A DNA stretch of 60,293 bases from Pseudomonadota bacterium (GCA_023393475.1 JAEWLC010000077.1:1-60293), one strand, 5' to 3'. Counted from the first letter of the stretch, positions 7,981 through 16,927 are shown. Notes: generated by a model from the letters alone, not told the origin. Made by a program: numbers and translations.

Positions 7981-9081
7981 CTACAAAGAAAGCAGATCCT
8001 GAGTCTCCGACAACGCCTTGGCCTTCTCCTCCCAGTTCGGCTGCTGGCGCAGCGACGAGGAAGCGGTCGCCGACGGATCGGCCTTTTGGTCACCGTCGTT
8101 CAAGGTCAGGAAATCCTGGGTGTCCTTGTGCACCGTCACCAGCCGCTCCTTGAACTCGGCCAACAGCGCGCGGGCCTGGTCCCATGTGAGGTCGGGGCTC
8201 GTGATCATCTGCTGATAGAGGGTGACAAGACCGGCCTTGGCGCGATCCCACGCCCCTTCGTCGGTACTGGCGGCCTGCGTGGCGGCTGCGCTGTAGAGCT
8301 CGTAGAAGGGCAGTTCCTGAACGTCGTCACGGACGTCGAGGCGGTTCACGCTGTAGAGGATGAAGTCAGCGTCCCTGTAGCCCGAACCGGTGCTGGCGCC
8401 CGCCAGAAGTCTGCCGTTCTCGACCCGAAGAGCGGAATGATCGATCTCGTTCTCGTCCCGGTTTATCAGGGCGAAGTACCCCGGCTTCAGCCAGGGCGAG
8501 GCGCCAGGGTTGAACTCCCAACGATGCCCGGCGAGGGGCTGAACGTCTTCCTTCATGCCCAGCAGCGTCTGCACGCTGTCCATCAGCGCTCCGGCTACTT
8601 TCAGATGTGGCTGCAGCGCCACTCCGGCGGGGAAGATCCCAGCCAAGCTCTCGGCAAAGGTCAGCAGGCTTCGCGCAACGGAAGCCCGCCGCACCCGGGC
8701 GAGAACCACGGTGACCGCGAACCCGCCGCCGTTGTACGGCGTGAGCCCCGCAACCTTGGTGTCGGTGATCGCCATGCCGTTTGGCACGGACACCTTCAAC
8801 TGATCGAACATGCTGGGGCCGACCACGAAGGGCACGGCCACCTTCTTTCCCGCATAGGAGAACTCGGTAAGCACGACGGCCATGGGATCGTAGGTATCGC
8901 CCCACCCTCCGCTCGAGGCGAGGAACATCTCGTTGATGGTCACCGAGAAGTAGTGCTTGCCCGCTTCCATGCCCTTCGCCTCGAGAGGCGGCTCAACCTT
9001 GGCGGGATCGATCTCGCGCCCGCGAACGACCTTTGCCTGCCTGTTCTGCAGATTGTCCCACCAGCCCTTCACATCCAGCAT
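7981..9081 (-). CDS. Unknown protein of the CHAT/STAND operon, possible effector or protease substrate
   Basis: A 366-residue protein that I do not recognise. The ATG at 9081 gives a start (MLDVKGWWDNL) 42 bp after the STAND gene; the longer frame upstream overlaps the STAND coding region and is less likely. The first half looks beta-rich (YFSVTINEMFLASSGGWGD, VAVPFVVGPSM, FAVTVVLARV), followed by amphipathic helices around residues 135-170. The last 80 residues are helical and charged, with a low-complexity Asp/Ala/Ser linker near residue 335. No signal peptide or strong transmembrane segment is seen. In known CHAT systems a neighbouring gene often encodes the protease target or the toxic effector, and this is the obvious candidate here; that role is inference. 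Confidence 0.78.
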   Translation of the reverse strand: MLDVKGWWDNLQNRQAKVVRGREIDPAKVEPPLEAKGMEAGKHYFSVTINEMFLASSGGWGDTYDPMAVVLTEFSYAGKKVAVPFVVGPSMFDQLKVSVPNGMAITDTKVAGLTPYNGGGFAVTVVLARVRRASVARSLLTFAESLAGIFPAGVALQPHLKVAGALMDSVQTLLGMKEDVQPLAGHRWEFNPGASPWLKPGYFALINRDENEIDHSALRVENGRLLAGASTGSGYRDADFILYSVNRLDVRDDVQELPFYELYSAAATQAASTDEGAWDRAKAGLVTLYQQMITSPDLTWDQARALLAEFKERLVTVHKDTQDFLTLNDGDQKADPSATASSSLRQQPNWEEKAKALSETQDLLSL

Positions 9082-9122
9082 CCCGGTCTCCCTGGCCTTT
9101 TTGTTACGGTTCCAACCCTGAG

Positions 9123-12100
9123 CTACTTGGTGGCAGCCTGGGGCAGATTGCATCGCGTCTGAAATGCGTTGAGCAGTTTCATCCGCCGGCCCGTGATCGT
9201 CGGCCCGGCGGGCAGATAGTAGGTGCATGCCCGATCTATCAGTTCACTCAGGCTCAACTTCTGCAGGTCGGCGTAGTACGGCGACTCCTGACCGCGCAGG
9301 TCCCAGTACTGGTCGTTGAGGGTGTTCACGACGAAGTTGCCGTCCGTGGTGACGACATAGGCGTCCTTGCTGGCCGTCAGGTACGGGAACCACCACGTCC
9401 AGTGGATGTCCGAAACTTTCGGGCTGGAAAAAGACCACCCGCTGTCGGTTTGCCGGAACATGTCGACGCCGCCCGAGTGAAGGAAGGTGATGACCAGCCG
9501 CCCCTCTTCGCCGGAAACCGCAATCTGGACCTGAGAGCCAACCGGTACAGGTCGCAGGCTCGCGTTGCTCAAGTCCGAGACAAGCACTGACGATACGGTT
9601 CCGTTCTCCATGTCCGCCAGTACGAGGGACTTGGCTTCGGTGATCGGCAGCCGAAGGCCCGCTACGTCCCCCAGCCCCTGAGCCTGAGCCGAACGGAAGC
9701 GTCCGTTGTAGACGAGAAACGTCAGATACTTCGATTGTTCGGGACTCCAGGACCTGACCGAGCAGTTGGCTGTCGTGCCGAGGCCACCGCAGGCCGCCGC
9801 CAGCGCTTCCGCGACTTTGGTGGTAAGGTCTGCGCTAGCCTTGGGGTCGACGGCAAACCGGCCCACGTCCCCAAAACCAAACTGACCAATCGAGCGGAAC
9901 TCCGGTCCGCGCTGGGTCAGCTCGAACATTCCTCCGTCGAAGACGAACAGATCCTTCCCGGTATAGTCGACCGTCGAAGCGGCGCTCGCAGACCACGCTC
10001 CGTCGACCAGACGTATCTCCTTGACGCTGATCGCACGGTCCCCGTATCGGAAGGCGTAGAGCTGACCACGGCTGAAGAACGTCCCTTCGTACAGGGCTTC
10101 CTGCGTCATCTCCGGGAAGAGCTGTTTCAGTTCGATGGGGGGAAGTTCCTCGACGGTTCTGCCCTTGATCGAAAACAGTCGACGGATGTGATCGTCTCGC
10201 GCCTGCATCACGTCCGGATGCGCCAGCCGTGAGATAAGCCTGATCTCGTCGCCCTGCGCGAAGACCTCCTCCACTTCTACCGGCGCGGTGCCGCCCAGCA
10301 TCGCGCTGGCGGGCATCGCGCGTAACGTGCCCTGAGCAAGCTCGGAGATGAGGACATTCAGCCCGTCTATCCGGAGGATTTCGTTCTGGTCTGCCAGAAC
10401 GAAATAGTTGGTCTGCCGCAGACTCGGTTCGACGTCAAAGAAGCCGCGTCTCGGCAGAGACAGGAACTCCCGCCGCAGTGCATCGACTGCCTGTGTGTTC
10501 TGGTTCCAGAAGTACAGGGGGTGCCGGCGCTCGCTCAGCGCTGCGATTTCGACGGCAGCCGGGAGTGAAACCGCCGTTCCTCCATCCCGACCTTCAGCGG
10601 CAATGGAGCGATATTCGGCGATCTGGTCCTGCACCTTCTCATATTCCGAGACCGCGTAGGCGGCGTAGCCCAGGGCGCCGAGGATCAACGCTAGCCCTAG
10701 CGCGCCCACCGCGACCTGCCAGCGATCCCTTGTGCGCTTGACGCGGCGCGCGCGCTCATCCGCCTCGGCCATCACCCGCTGTTCTTCGGCCACCCGCACC
10801 TTCCATTCGGCAAGGGTAAGGGCGATGACGTCATGGCCCAGGCTATAGAAGGTCTCCTCCTTCAGCTCTCCGGAGAGCGACTTGAAGGTGCGCAGCAACA
10901 GCGTTTCGGGCTGGCTCAGGTATTCGAGCACGGGTCGCGGGTCGTAGCTGATGCCCGCCTCGGTCAGTTCGGAACGCAGACGCTGCTCGGTAAAGACGTC
11001 GGTGCGGGCGGTGCCGTCGCTGAACTGAACGACAAAGCGGCTCAGAGCCTCGCGCCAGTTCATCTCCTCCTTCTGGCTCTTGTGGTTCACCTTCTCGAGG
11101 CCGCGGCGGACGCTTCGCGAGATATGACGATCAACTCGACCGGTGATCGACCCGCCATCGAGGTAACGCTGCTTGTCGATGATCCGCGGCGGCTCCGAGC
11201 CCGCGACGCTGTTGTACAGGTCGTTGCAGACGATCTGCATGATCGGGAGGACACCGCCGGATGGCGCCGATTCGAAGAGCTGCGTCGTGATCAACTCCGG
11301 CAGCCCGGGCTCGAACTCGAACTGATAGGTGTCCCAGGGCGCAGTCAGGGCGCCGTTCACCGGCTCGCGGGATGTAGGGAGCAACAGCGCTTCGAGCACG
11401 TCGCGTTGGTCCAGGTCGCGCAGACCGTATTGCTTCACATCGGTCCGGATCGACTCGTCGAGCTGCACAAGGTTGAAGATGTCGGCGAAGGCCTCTTTCC
11501 GCATCACCAGGAGCAGCTTGATCATCGAGCGCTCCTGCACCAGCATTTCCTGCAGGAAGTGCCCGAACAGCCGCTGCTGCTTGTCGTCGGCAGCCGCCAG
11601 CGTCACGATCTCCTCGACCTGGTCGACGATCAGAACCATCGTGTGCTTGATGGAGGCCGACAGCCTGCCGAAAGCTGAGGACAAGCCCATTTCCTCGCGG
11701 CATTCCGCAACGAACTCCTCGAGAGACTGTGCCTTCCCCAGAACCGACCCAAGCTCGAGAAGAACCTCACCGCGGGCTGTCTTCACCTTCTGCGGCGTAG
11801 TGACGAACTCGTAGAGCGACTCCGCTATCCGCGAGACTGGGTCGTGACCACAGCGGATGGGAGAGACCTTCAGCGAGCCGTCGGCGCCCTTGCGCCTGAA
11901 GAACAGGAAGGCATGGCCACGCTCTTCGAGGGCGGGCACGAAGCCGGCCCTCAGGAAGGATGACTTGCCGGCCGCCGTACGGCCATGCAGCATCATGATG
12001 CGGGTCTTGGGCTGCGACATGAGGTCGACGCATTGATCGACGTCGAACTCCCGTCCCGCGTAAAGGAACCGGTCTTCCGCGCGGTAATAGGACAGGCCGG

Positions 12101-12131
12101 GATACGGCCTAGTGGGCCATTCCTGCCGCAT
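9123..12131 (-). CDS. Membrane-anchored nSTAND-type ATPase with beta-rich C-terminal sensor
   Basis: A 1002-residue STAND NTPase. The opening (PYPGLSYYRAED, LYAGRE) is typical of the nSTAND1 family. Walker A is GRTAAGKS (residues 50-57) and Walker B is VLIVDQVEE (about 166-174). A winged-helix-like region reaches about residue 440, followed by a basic coiled segment and one transmembrane helix (about 471-494). The remaining 500 residues are rich in short beta-strands and probably form a propeller-like sensor, ending in a helical LSLSELIDRAC segment seen at the end of other STAND sensors. It overlaps the CHAT gene by 23 bp. STAND proteins oligomerise on sensing a trigger and activate effectors. 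Here the CHAT protease is the likely partner and the membrane the likely site. Family is confident; role inferred. Confidence 0.88.
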   Translation of the reverse strand: MRQEWPTRPYPGLSYYRAEDRFLYAGREFDVDQCVDLMSQPKTRIMMLHGRTAAGKSSFLRAGFVPALEERGHAFLFFRRKGADGSLKVSPIRCGHDPVSRIAESLYEFVTTPQKVKTARGEVLLELGSVLGKAQSLEEFVAECREEMGLSSAFGRLSASIKHTMVLIVDQVEEIVTLAAADDKQQRLFGHFLQEMLVQERSMIKLLLVMRKEAFADIFNLVQLDESIRTDVKQYGLRDLDQRDVLEALLLPTSREPVNGALTAPWDTYQFEFEPGLPELITTQLFESAPSGGVLPIMQIVCNDLYNSVAGSEPPRIIDKQRYLDGGSITGRVDRHISRSVRRGLEKVNHKSQKEEMNWREALSRFVVQFSDGTARTDVFTEQRLRSELTEAGISYDPRPVLEYLSQPETLLLRTFKSLSGELKEETFYSLGHDVIALTLAEWKVRVAEEQRVMAEADERARRVKRTRDRWQVAVGALGLALILGALGYAAYAVSEYEKVQDQIAEYRSIAAEGRDGGTAVSLPAAVEIAALSERRHPLYFWNQNTQAVDALRREFLSLPRRGFFDVEPSLRQTNYFVLADQNEILRIDGLNVLISELAQGTLRAMPASAMLGGTAPVEVEEVFAQGDEIRLISRLAHPDVMQARDDHIRRLFSIKGRTVEELPPIELKQLFPEMTQEALYEGTFFSRGQLYAFRYGDRAISVKEIRLVDGAWSASAASTVDYTGKDLFVFDGGMFELTQRGPEFRSIGQFGFGDVGRFAVDPKASADLTTKVAEALAAACGGLGTTANCSVRSWSPEQSKYLTFLVYNGRFRSAQAQGLGDVAGLRLPITEAKSLVLADMENGTVSSVLVSDLSNASLRPVPVGSQVQIAVSGEEGRLVITFLHSGGVDMFRQTDSGWSFSSPKVSDIHWTWWFPYLTASKDAYVVTTDGNFVVNTLNDQYWDLRGQESPYYADLQKLSLSELIDRACTYYLPAGPTITGRRMKLLNAFQTRCNLPQAATK

Positions 12132-13203
12132 CAGTCACATCCCGAACAATCTGGAAATCACGAACGGCGTAGCATCCGTAGAGCAAGGACAGCGGCCATA
12201 GTTGCGGGTCCTTCCGCAAGGCATCGACCGTCTCCCCGAGGGTCATGCCTTCTTCCAGCAGCTTGGCGAGGAAGCGGCGCCCGTATTCTATTGCGAAGTC
12301 CCTCGGGACCTCCGCCTCGGTGGCGATCATGCCGCTCATCCCGGCGCGCGCGACCGCACCGCGCAGGCTGAAATCGGACTGCCCGACAATACTGTCGCAA
12401 GCGTTGAGGAAGACGAAGCCGACGGTGCTGCGACCGCCGTTGGTCGATCTTAGCGTGATCTTTTCCATCAACGTCCGGAACTGAGCCGCATTGATGAACT
12501 CGTTCGTATCGACGACGAGTCCACCGTCCTTGCCGTGGCCGAAGAAATGGAAAAGCGTGTCGCTCTCCGCCGCCTTGTCCAGCAGCTCGACAAGCGACTT
12601 GATGGACCAGGCAATGCCGTCCGGATTCCCGATCAGCGAATAGAACTGCCTGTCCTTCTGCACATCGTCGCTGAAGGTCCGGTTCAGCAGGGAGACGACC
12701 CGCACGCTTTCTCGTTTTCGCTTCATGCGTGAGCGGAGGGCGTTCGAACTCGAGAACTTCACCTCGAGCTCGAACTTGAAGCACCACATCCGGGCCAAAA
12801 GCTCGCTCTCTGTCAGGCCCCGCACGTCGCAGAAGGCGTTATCGTCGAACACCAGCCCCCAGGGAATGTGGAACGACTCGTCAGCCGTCACCGTCAGCCG
12901 GTTGTCGCCTGCCTCGATCTGCTGCTGGATCCACTCCTCGAGCTCCGCGGTGGGCTTGTTCGCCTGGAAGAGGACTGTCTTCAGCTGGAGGCCGGCACTC
13001 GCGATGTCGTCGAGGATCGAGCGCACCTCCGCCGCGTCCCGGGTCCTTGCCCAGTTCGTCAAACGCGCCAATGGCGCCTTGAAGCCCTGCACGGCGTCGT
13101 ACACCGCCGCCTTGCTCAGCTCGTACAGATCGTATTGCCCGTTGCCGTAACCCCACTCCAGGCTGATGTCTTCGTCGTTGATAGTGCGAAGCGTTACCCA
13201 CAT
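12109..13203 (-). CDS. CHAT-domain caspase-like protease
   Basis: A 364-residue CHAT (caspase HetF-associated with TPRs) protease. The catalytic His lies in LFHFFGHGKDGG (H223) and the catalytic Cys in VFLNACDS (C269), each after a hydrophobic strand as the fold requires. The end SLLYGCYAVRDF has the expected final strand. Residues 1-150 form an N-terminal domain without recognisable TPRs. It is the first gene of a minus-strand operon with the STAND ATPase, an unknown protein and a small exported protein, and overlaps the STAND gene by 23 bp. CHAT proteases act in bacterial cell-death and antiphage systems, such as those paired with type III-E CRISPR or with STAND ATPases. The pairing here suggests activation by the STAND oligomer. 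Confidence 0.9.
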   Translation of the reverse strand: MWVTLRTINDEDISLEWGYGNGQYDLYELSKAAVYDAVQGFKAPLARLTNWARTRDAAEVRSILDDIASAGLQLKTVLFQANKPTAELEEWIQQQIEAGDNRLTVTADESFHIPWGLVFDDNAFCDVRGLTESELLARMWCFKFELEVKFSSSNALRSRMKRKRESVRVVSLLNRTFSDDVQKDRQFYSLIGNPDGIAWSIKSLVELLDKAAESDTLFHFFGHGKDGGLVVDTNEFINAAQFRTLMEKITLRSTNGGRSTVGFVFLNACDSIVGQSDFSLRGAVARAGMSGMIATEAEVPRDFAIEYGRRFLAKLLEEGMTLGETVDALRKDPQLWPLSLLYGCYAVRDFQIVRDVTDAAGMAH

Positions 13204-13338
13204 GACGACACCTCTTCCATCTTGCTTATATCCGCGCTCAAAAGACTCGCAAAGACATTGAATCTAGACCAGAGTTCGATTTGAATTGTTACGGCGCCAG
13301 ATGGGCGTAAACTCTGGAAGTAACTACGGGAGTGCGGA
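13204..13338. promoter_or_regulatory. Divergent control region between CHAT operon and reverse transcriptase, with inverted repeat
   Basis: This 135-bp gap is more AT-rich than its surroundings and must hold both start sites. An 8-bp perfect inverted repeat (CCAGAGTT at 13269-13276, AACTCTGG at 13310-13317) spans a 33-nt loop directly before the reverse transcriptase ribosome site (GGGAG at 13328). It could be an operator shared by both genes, or a hairpin in the leader RNA of the reverse transcriptase. Confidence 0.5.
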
Positions 13339-14787
13339 GTGAAGCGGCGCCAGTTACTTCTGGGCGCAACTGCGGCAGTCTTGGCCGCAAGAGCCGAGGC
13401 AACCACTGCAAGTGGTGACGCTTCGCTTGCTGCGGCAGCGGAGCGCAGCATTCTTCATGGCGTCATCTACGGCGTCGACGACGTCTTTCCCCGGCCGTCC
13501 GAGCTGGACCGGCTCGGCGATGCCAGGCATCGGAGATCATTCGTCGAGGATGTCATCGCGGGCGCCGGCTCGTTGCGAGCGCCGAAGTATCCGATCGAAC
13601 AGATCGCGGTCAGAAAGCCGCGGGGCGACGAAGACAGGATCTGTTCGCTCCTCGCGCCCGTGGATGCCACCGTCTATCTCGCGCGCGTCCTGCCTGCGGC
13701 CCGGCTGATCGAGGCGAACCGGCTGCCGCGCAGTTCGGGGGAAGTTCACTCCTACCGGTTCGTGGCAACGCACGGTGCCGAGCTGTTCGATGTCGATTCC
13801 GGCTTCAGCTCATTCATGCGCTCGCAGCGCCGGAAAAGCCGTGGTCTCGGGGCCATGGCGATCTGCGACATCCGCCAGTTCTACCCCAGCCTTTCCCACC
13901 AGTGGCTGTGGCGCTCCCTGGCGCGGATGGGCGTAAGCGACCAGTGCATCGAGCCCATTGCGTCCATGCTCTCGCATTGGGGGAGCGATGCGGGACTGCC
14001 GGTTGGCCAGCAGGCCAGCCGCATCCTTGCCGAAGCAGCGCTGGCGCCGATCGACCGGGCAATGGCAGCGGCGGGCATGTCGTTCGACCGTTTCGTCGAC
14101 GACTACCGCATCTACGGCGAGACGCCTCGTGAGGTGGAAACGGCGGTCGACTTCCTGCGCCGGCATTTATCGCTTGCCGGTCTCGAGCTGAACGAAACGA
14201 AGACCGTGATCGGCGCCCGCAGCGACATTCTGGCCGAACGGGTTCCGTCCGCTCCGTCGGAAGCGATGGCGACGCGCAACCGGCGTGGGGTGGCGCAACT
14301 GATGCAAAGGACCGGCGCCCGTGCGGAGGATTTGGCCGATCTGGAAACGGTCCCATCCGCAGCGGGGACGCGACACTGGCTCTATGCCTTTGCCCTGGGC
14401 GGCTCGGGGGAAACGGCGGCTACGCTGAAGGAGGTTCTGCAACGCCACCCGCAGCACGTCTCCTACGCCGCGGCCCTGTTCGAGCGCGTTACCGACGAGG
14501 AGAGACTATCGGCCATCGGCTCGGTCGCCGGCGAGCTGGTAGCTCTCGACACCCTGCCCGGCTACTCCCGAATCCAGCTGACAGCCCTGCTGGCAGGGAC
14601 GCAGACTTATGGCCGGGATTCGATCCTGCGGTTCATGACGTCGCCCGACCAGAAATCAGGCGGCGCAGAATTCAGGCAGGGCCTCGACGCACTCAGCAGA
14701 CTCGGCGGTGTCCGGCCGCAGCAGCTGGCCGACACCGGTGCACTCGACAAATGGTCCTCCGACCGACTGTCGATGCTGACGGCCTAG
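13339..14787 (+). CDS. UG/Abi-like reverse transcriptase with Tat-like N-terminus
   Basis: A 482-residue RNA-directed DNA polymerase. RT motifs in order: an early RKPRGDEDR segment and VHSYRF (near 137), motif A AICDIRQFYPS with catalytic D177, motif B GLPVGQQAS (219-227), motif C RFVDDYRIY (catalytic D254 and D255; FVDD replaces the commoner YADD), and motif D-like LELNETKT. Residues 295-482 are helical, as in the alpha-helical C-terminal domains of Abi/UG reverse transcriptases; no maturase or endonuclease domain is seen. The GTG start has a GGGAG site 6 nt before it. The start encodes KRRQLLLGATAAVLAARAEA, which looks like a twin-arginine export signal and is odd for an RT. It is divergent from the CHAT/STAND operon. 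RTs of this class are mostly antiphage proteins; that role is inferred. Confidence 0.85.
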   Translation: MKRRQLLLGATAAVLAARAEATTASGDASLAAAAERSILHGVIYGVDDVFPRPSELDRLGDARHRRSFVEDVIAGAGSLRAPKYPIEQIAVRKPRGDEDRICSLLAPVDATVYLARVLPAARLIEANRLPRSSGEVHSYRFVATHGAELFDVDSGFSSFMRSQRRKSRGLGAMAICDIRQFYPSLSHQWLWRSLARMGVSDQCIEPIASMLSHWGSDAGLPVGQQASRILAEAALAPIDRAMAAAGMSFDRFVDDYRIYGETPREVETAVDFLRRHLSLAGLELNETKTVIGARSDILAERVPSAPSEAMATRNRRGVAQLMQRTGARAEDLADLETVPSAAGTRHWLYAFALGGSGETAATLKEVLQRHPQHVSYAAALFERVTDEERLSAIGSVAGELVALDTLPGYSRIQLTALLAGTQTYGRDSILRFMTSPDQKSGGAEFRQGLDALSRLGGVRPQQLADTGALDKWSSDRLSMLTA

Positions 14788-14854
14788 TAAGCGGTATAGT
14801 CAACGCGCAGGCCCATGGCCTCGCCAACGTTCGTCCGGAAGTGTCGGGAAGGGA

Positions 14855-14929
<75 letters not shown>

Positions 14930-15107
14930 TTACGCTGGCGGTTCGGGCCATGGCCCGGCGGCGTGGCGCGGTTACTGCCACAGGGGGCGGGGTCGTGCAA
15001 GGCAAAAAAGCTGCAAACGGGATACAGGCAAATCAGCGAGGGTCTGCTAGGGGAAATCGGCAGAGCGCGCGGGCCTTCCTGCCGGCGCGGATGATGCCGG
15101 GAAGCCG

Positions 15108-15299
15108 ATGGCGCAGGAAACGCGCGAGCAAAGATTAGCCGCAAAGCTCCGCGAAAACCTCAAGCGGCGCAAGCAACAGGCGCGCATGAGGTCGGCGGGC
15201 CAGCCGGCAACGGGCGGTAAACCACAACCTGATACTGAACAGCCGGACAATGGCGGCGGGCAGCCCTCGTTGAAGCCGGAGCGGCAATCGGATAGCTAG
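15108..15299 (+). CDS. Small basic protein, conserved upstream of murA
   Basis: A 63-residue protein with a highly charged basic N-terminal half (AAKLRENLKRRKQQAR) and a low-complexity polar tail rich in Gln, Gly and Pro. Short proteins with this kind of RLAAKLRENLKRRK segment are common just before murA in Hyphomicrobiales and have no assigned function. It starts 38 bp before murA, counted stop to start, and is probably cotranscribed with it. It is supported by context and composition rather than by a known domain. Confidence 0.65.
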   Translation: MAQETREQRLAAKLRENLKRRKQQARMRSAGQPATGGKPQPDTEQPDNGGGQPSLKPERQSDS

Positions 15300-15337
15300 G
15301 GCACGGGTCGCTTCGACCCAGAGTCGGGAAGAATTTC

Positions 15338-16624
15338 ATGGATCGCATTCGGCTGGTTGGCGGCAACGAACTCGTGGGCGAGATTCCGATTTCGGGCGCC
15401 AAGAATGCGGCCCTGCCGCTGATGATTGCTTCGCTGCTCACCAAAGAGCCCCTGATCCTCGAGAATGTGCCGCGCCTCGCCGACGTGAACCAGCTCGAGA
15501 AGATCCTCGAGAATCATGGCGTCGACGTCGCCGTGCATGGCCGGCGAGTGCAGACGCTCGAGGGCCAGCGTATGACGCTGCAGGCCGCCGAGATCGTCGA
15601 CACCACGGCGCCCTATGAACTTGTGTCGACGATGCGCGCCAGCTTCTGGGTGATCGGACCGCTGCTGGCCCGTGCGCATGAGGCGCGGGTATCGCTGCCC
15701 GGCGGCTGTGCCATCGGCACGCGTCCGGTGGACCTCTTCCTCTACGGCCTCAAGGAACTGGGCGCCGAGATCGAGATCGACGAAGGCTATGTCGTTGCCA
15801 AGGCGCCCAAGGGCGGGCTGCGCGGCGGCCACGTGGTGTTCCCCAAGGTCACCGTCGGCGCGACGCACGTCCTGCTGATGGCGGCGACCCTCGCAAGGGG
15901 CACGACCGTCATCGAGAACGCCGCGACCGAGCCCGAGATCACCGACGTGGCCGAGTGCCTCGTGAAGATGGGCGCGAAGATTTCCGGCATCGGCACGCGC
16001 ACGCTCACCATCGAGGGCGTGGACGAGCTGCATGGTACCACCCATGAAGTGGTGGCCGACCGTATCGAGGCCGGCACCTATGCGATGGCGACGGCGATGG
16101 CCGGCGGTGAAGTGCTGCTGAAGAACGCTAAGGCGCAGCACCTTCAGGCGGCGCTCGACAAGCTGACCGGCGCCGGCGTGCGCGTCACTTCCGAGGCGAA
16201 CGGCATCCGCATCTATCGCAACGGCAACGGCATCCAGGCCGTCGACGTCGAGACCGAGCCTTTCCCGGGGTTTGCCACCGATCTCCAGGCCCAGTTCATG
16301 GGGCTGATGACCATGGCGCAGGGCGTTTCGCACATCCGCGAGACGATCTTCGAGAACCGCTTCATGCACGTGGCCGAGCTCGCCCGCTTCGGCGCCGACA
16401 TCAAGGTTGACGGCCAGGTGGCGACGGTGACCGGCGTTTCCCAGCTCAAGGGCGCACAGGTGATGGCGACAGACCTTCGTGCCTCGGTGTCGCTGGTGAT
16501 TGCCGGTCTCGCCGCCAAGGGCGAGACGATGGTCAACCGCATCTACCACCTCGATCGTGGCTTTGAGCGGCTCGAGGACAAGCTGAGCGCAGTGGGCGCC
16601 GAGATCGAGCGCGTCACCGGCTGA
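15338..16624 (+). CDS. murA: UDP-N-acetylglucosamine 1-carboxyvinyltransferase
   Basis: A 428-residue cytoplasmic enzyme that transfers enolpyruvate from PEP to UDP-GlcNAc, the first committed step of peptidoglycan synthesis. Diagnostic features are ISGAKNAALPLM near residue 20 (the substrate Lys-Asn pair), the active-site loop SLPGGCAIGTRPVDL with the catalytic Cys near residue 119 (fosfomycin target), and the C-terminal Asp/Arg region FATDLQAQFMGLM and RIYHLDRGFERLEDKL. The length is normal. It opens the conserved alphaproteobacterial string that continues with DUF2948 and hisD, although a repeat element separates it from the next gene. Confidence 0.97.
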   Translation: MDRIRLVGGNELVGEIPISGAKNAALPLMIASLLTKEPLILENVPRLADVNQLEKILENHGVDVAVHGRRVQTLEGQRMTLQAAEIVDTTAPYELVSTMRASFWVIGPLLARAHEARVSLPGGCAIGTRPVDLFLYGLKELGAEIEIDEGYVVAKAPKGGLRGGHVVFPKVTVGATHVLLMAATLARGTTVIENAATEPEITDVAECLVKMGAKISGIGTRTLTIEGVDELHGTTHEVVADRIEAGTYAMATAMAGGEVLLKNAKAQHLQAALDKLTGAGVRVTSEANGIRIYRNGNGIQAVDVETEPFPGFATDLQAQFMGLMTMAQGVSHIRETIFENRFMHVAELARFGADIKVDGQVATVTGVSQLKGAQVMATDLRASVSLVIAGLAAKGETMVNRIYHLDRGFERLEDKLSAVGAEIERVTG

Positions 16625-16703
16625 CCGGCTGTTTCGGACGACGATGTCACCCGGTAACGTTTGGGGTGATGGCGGCTGATCGACGACCAAGCCATATACT
16701 CGG

Positions 16704-16784
16704 TGTCATCCCTGCGAAGGCAGGGATCCAAGCCTCCTCACGTGCCAATTTGAGAGTTGGATCCCTGCCTTCGCAGGGATGACA
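16704..16784. repeat. Intergenic inverted repeat, copy B (perfect 27-bp arms)
   Basis: Arms at 16704-16730 and 16758-16784 are exact reverse complements (TGTCATCCCTGCGAAGGCAG and on) separated by a 27-bp spacer. Each arm also contains its own small palindrome CCCTGC-GAAG-GCAGGG. This is the best-preserved copy of the family in the window and fills most of the murA-DUF2948 gap. Confidence 0.9.
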
Positions 16785-16927
16785 GCCGGGCGTAGGCCAA
16801 CATCTTGCCTCATGCGCGACGTCGCTCGTCGCTAGCTGCATTGCCCCCTCGGCCTCAAACTTGTAGATCGACGTTCGGGCCCCCACTTCCGTGGGCAGAA
16901 ATCCAACGCACTCGGACCCTCATATCC

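Noticed and set aside
13339..14787. Group II intron or retron as the source of the reverse transcriptase
   Set aside because: No maturase or endonuclease domain, no intron RNA domain V-like end, and no typical retron msr/msd stem with a priming guanosine was recognised. The helical C-terminus fits UG/Abi RTs better.
15296..16690. A 464-residue minus-strand reading frame opposite murA
   Set aside because: Shadow of murA; the composition is typical of an antisense frame.
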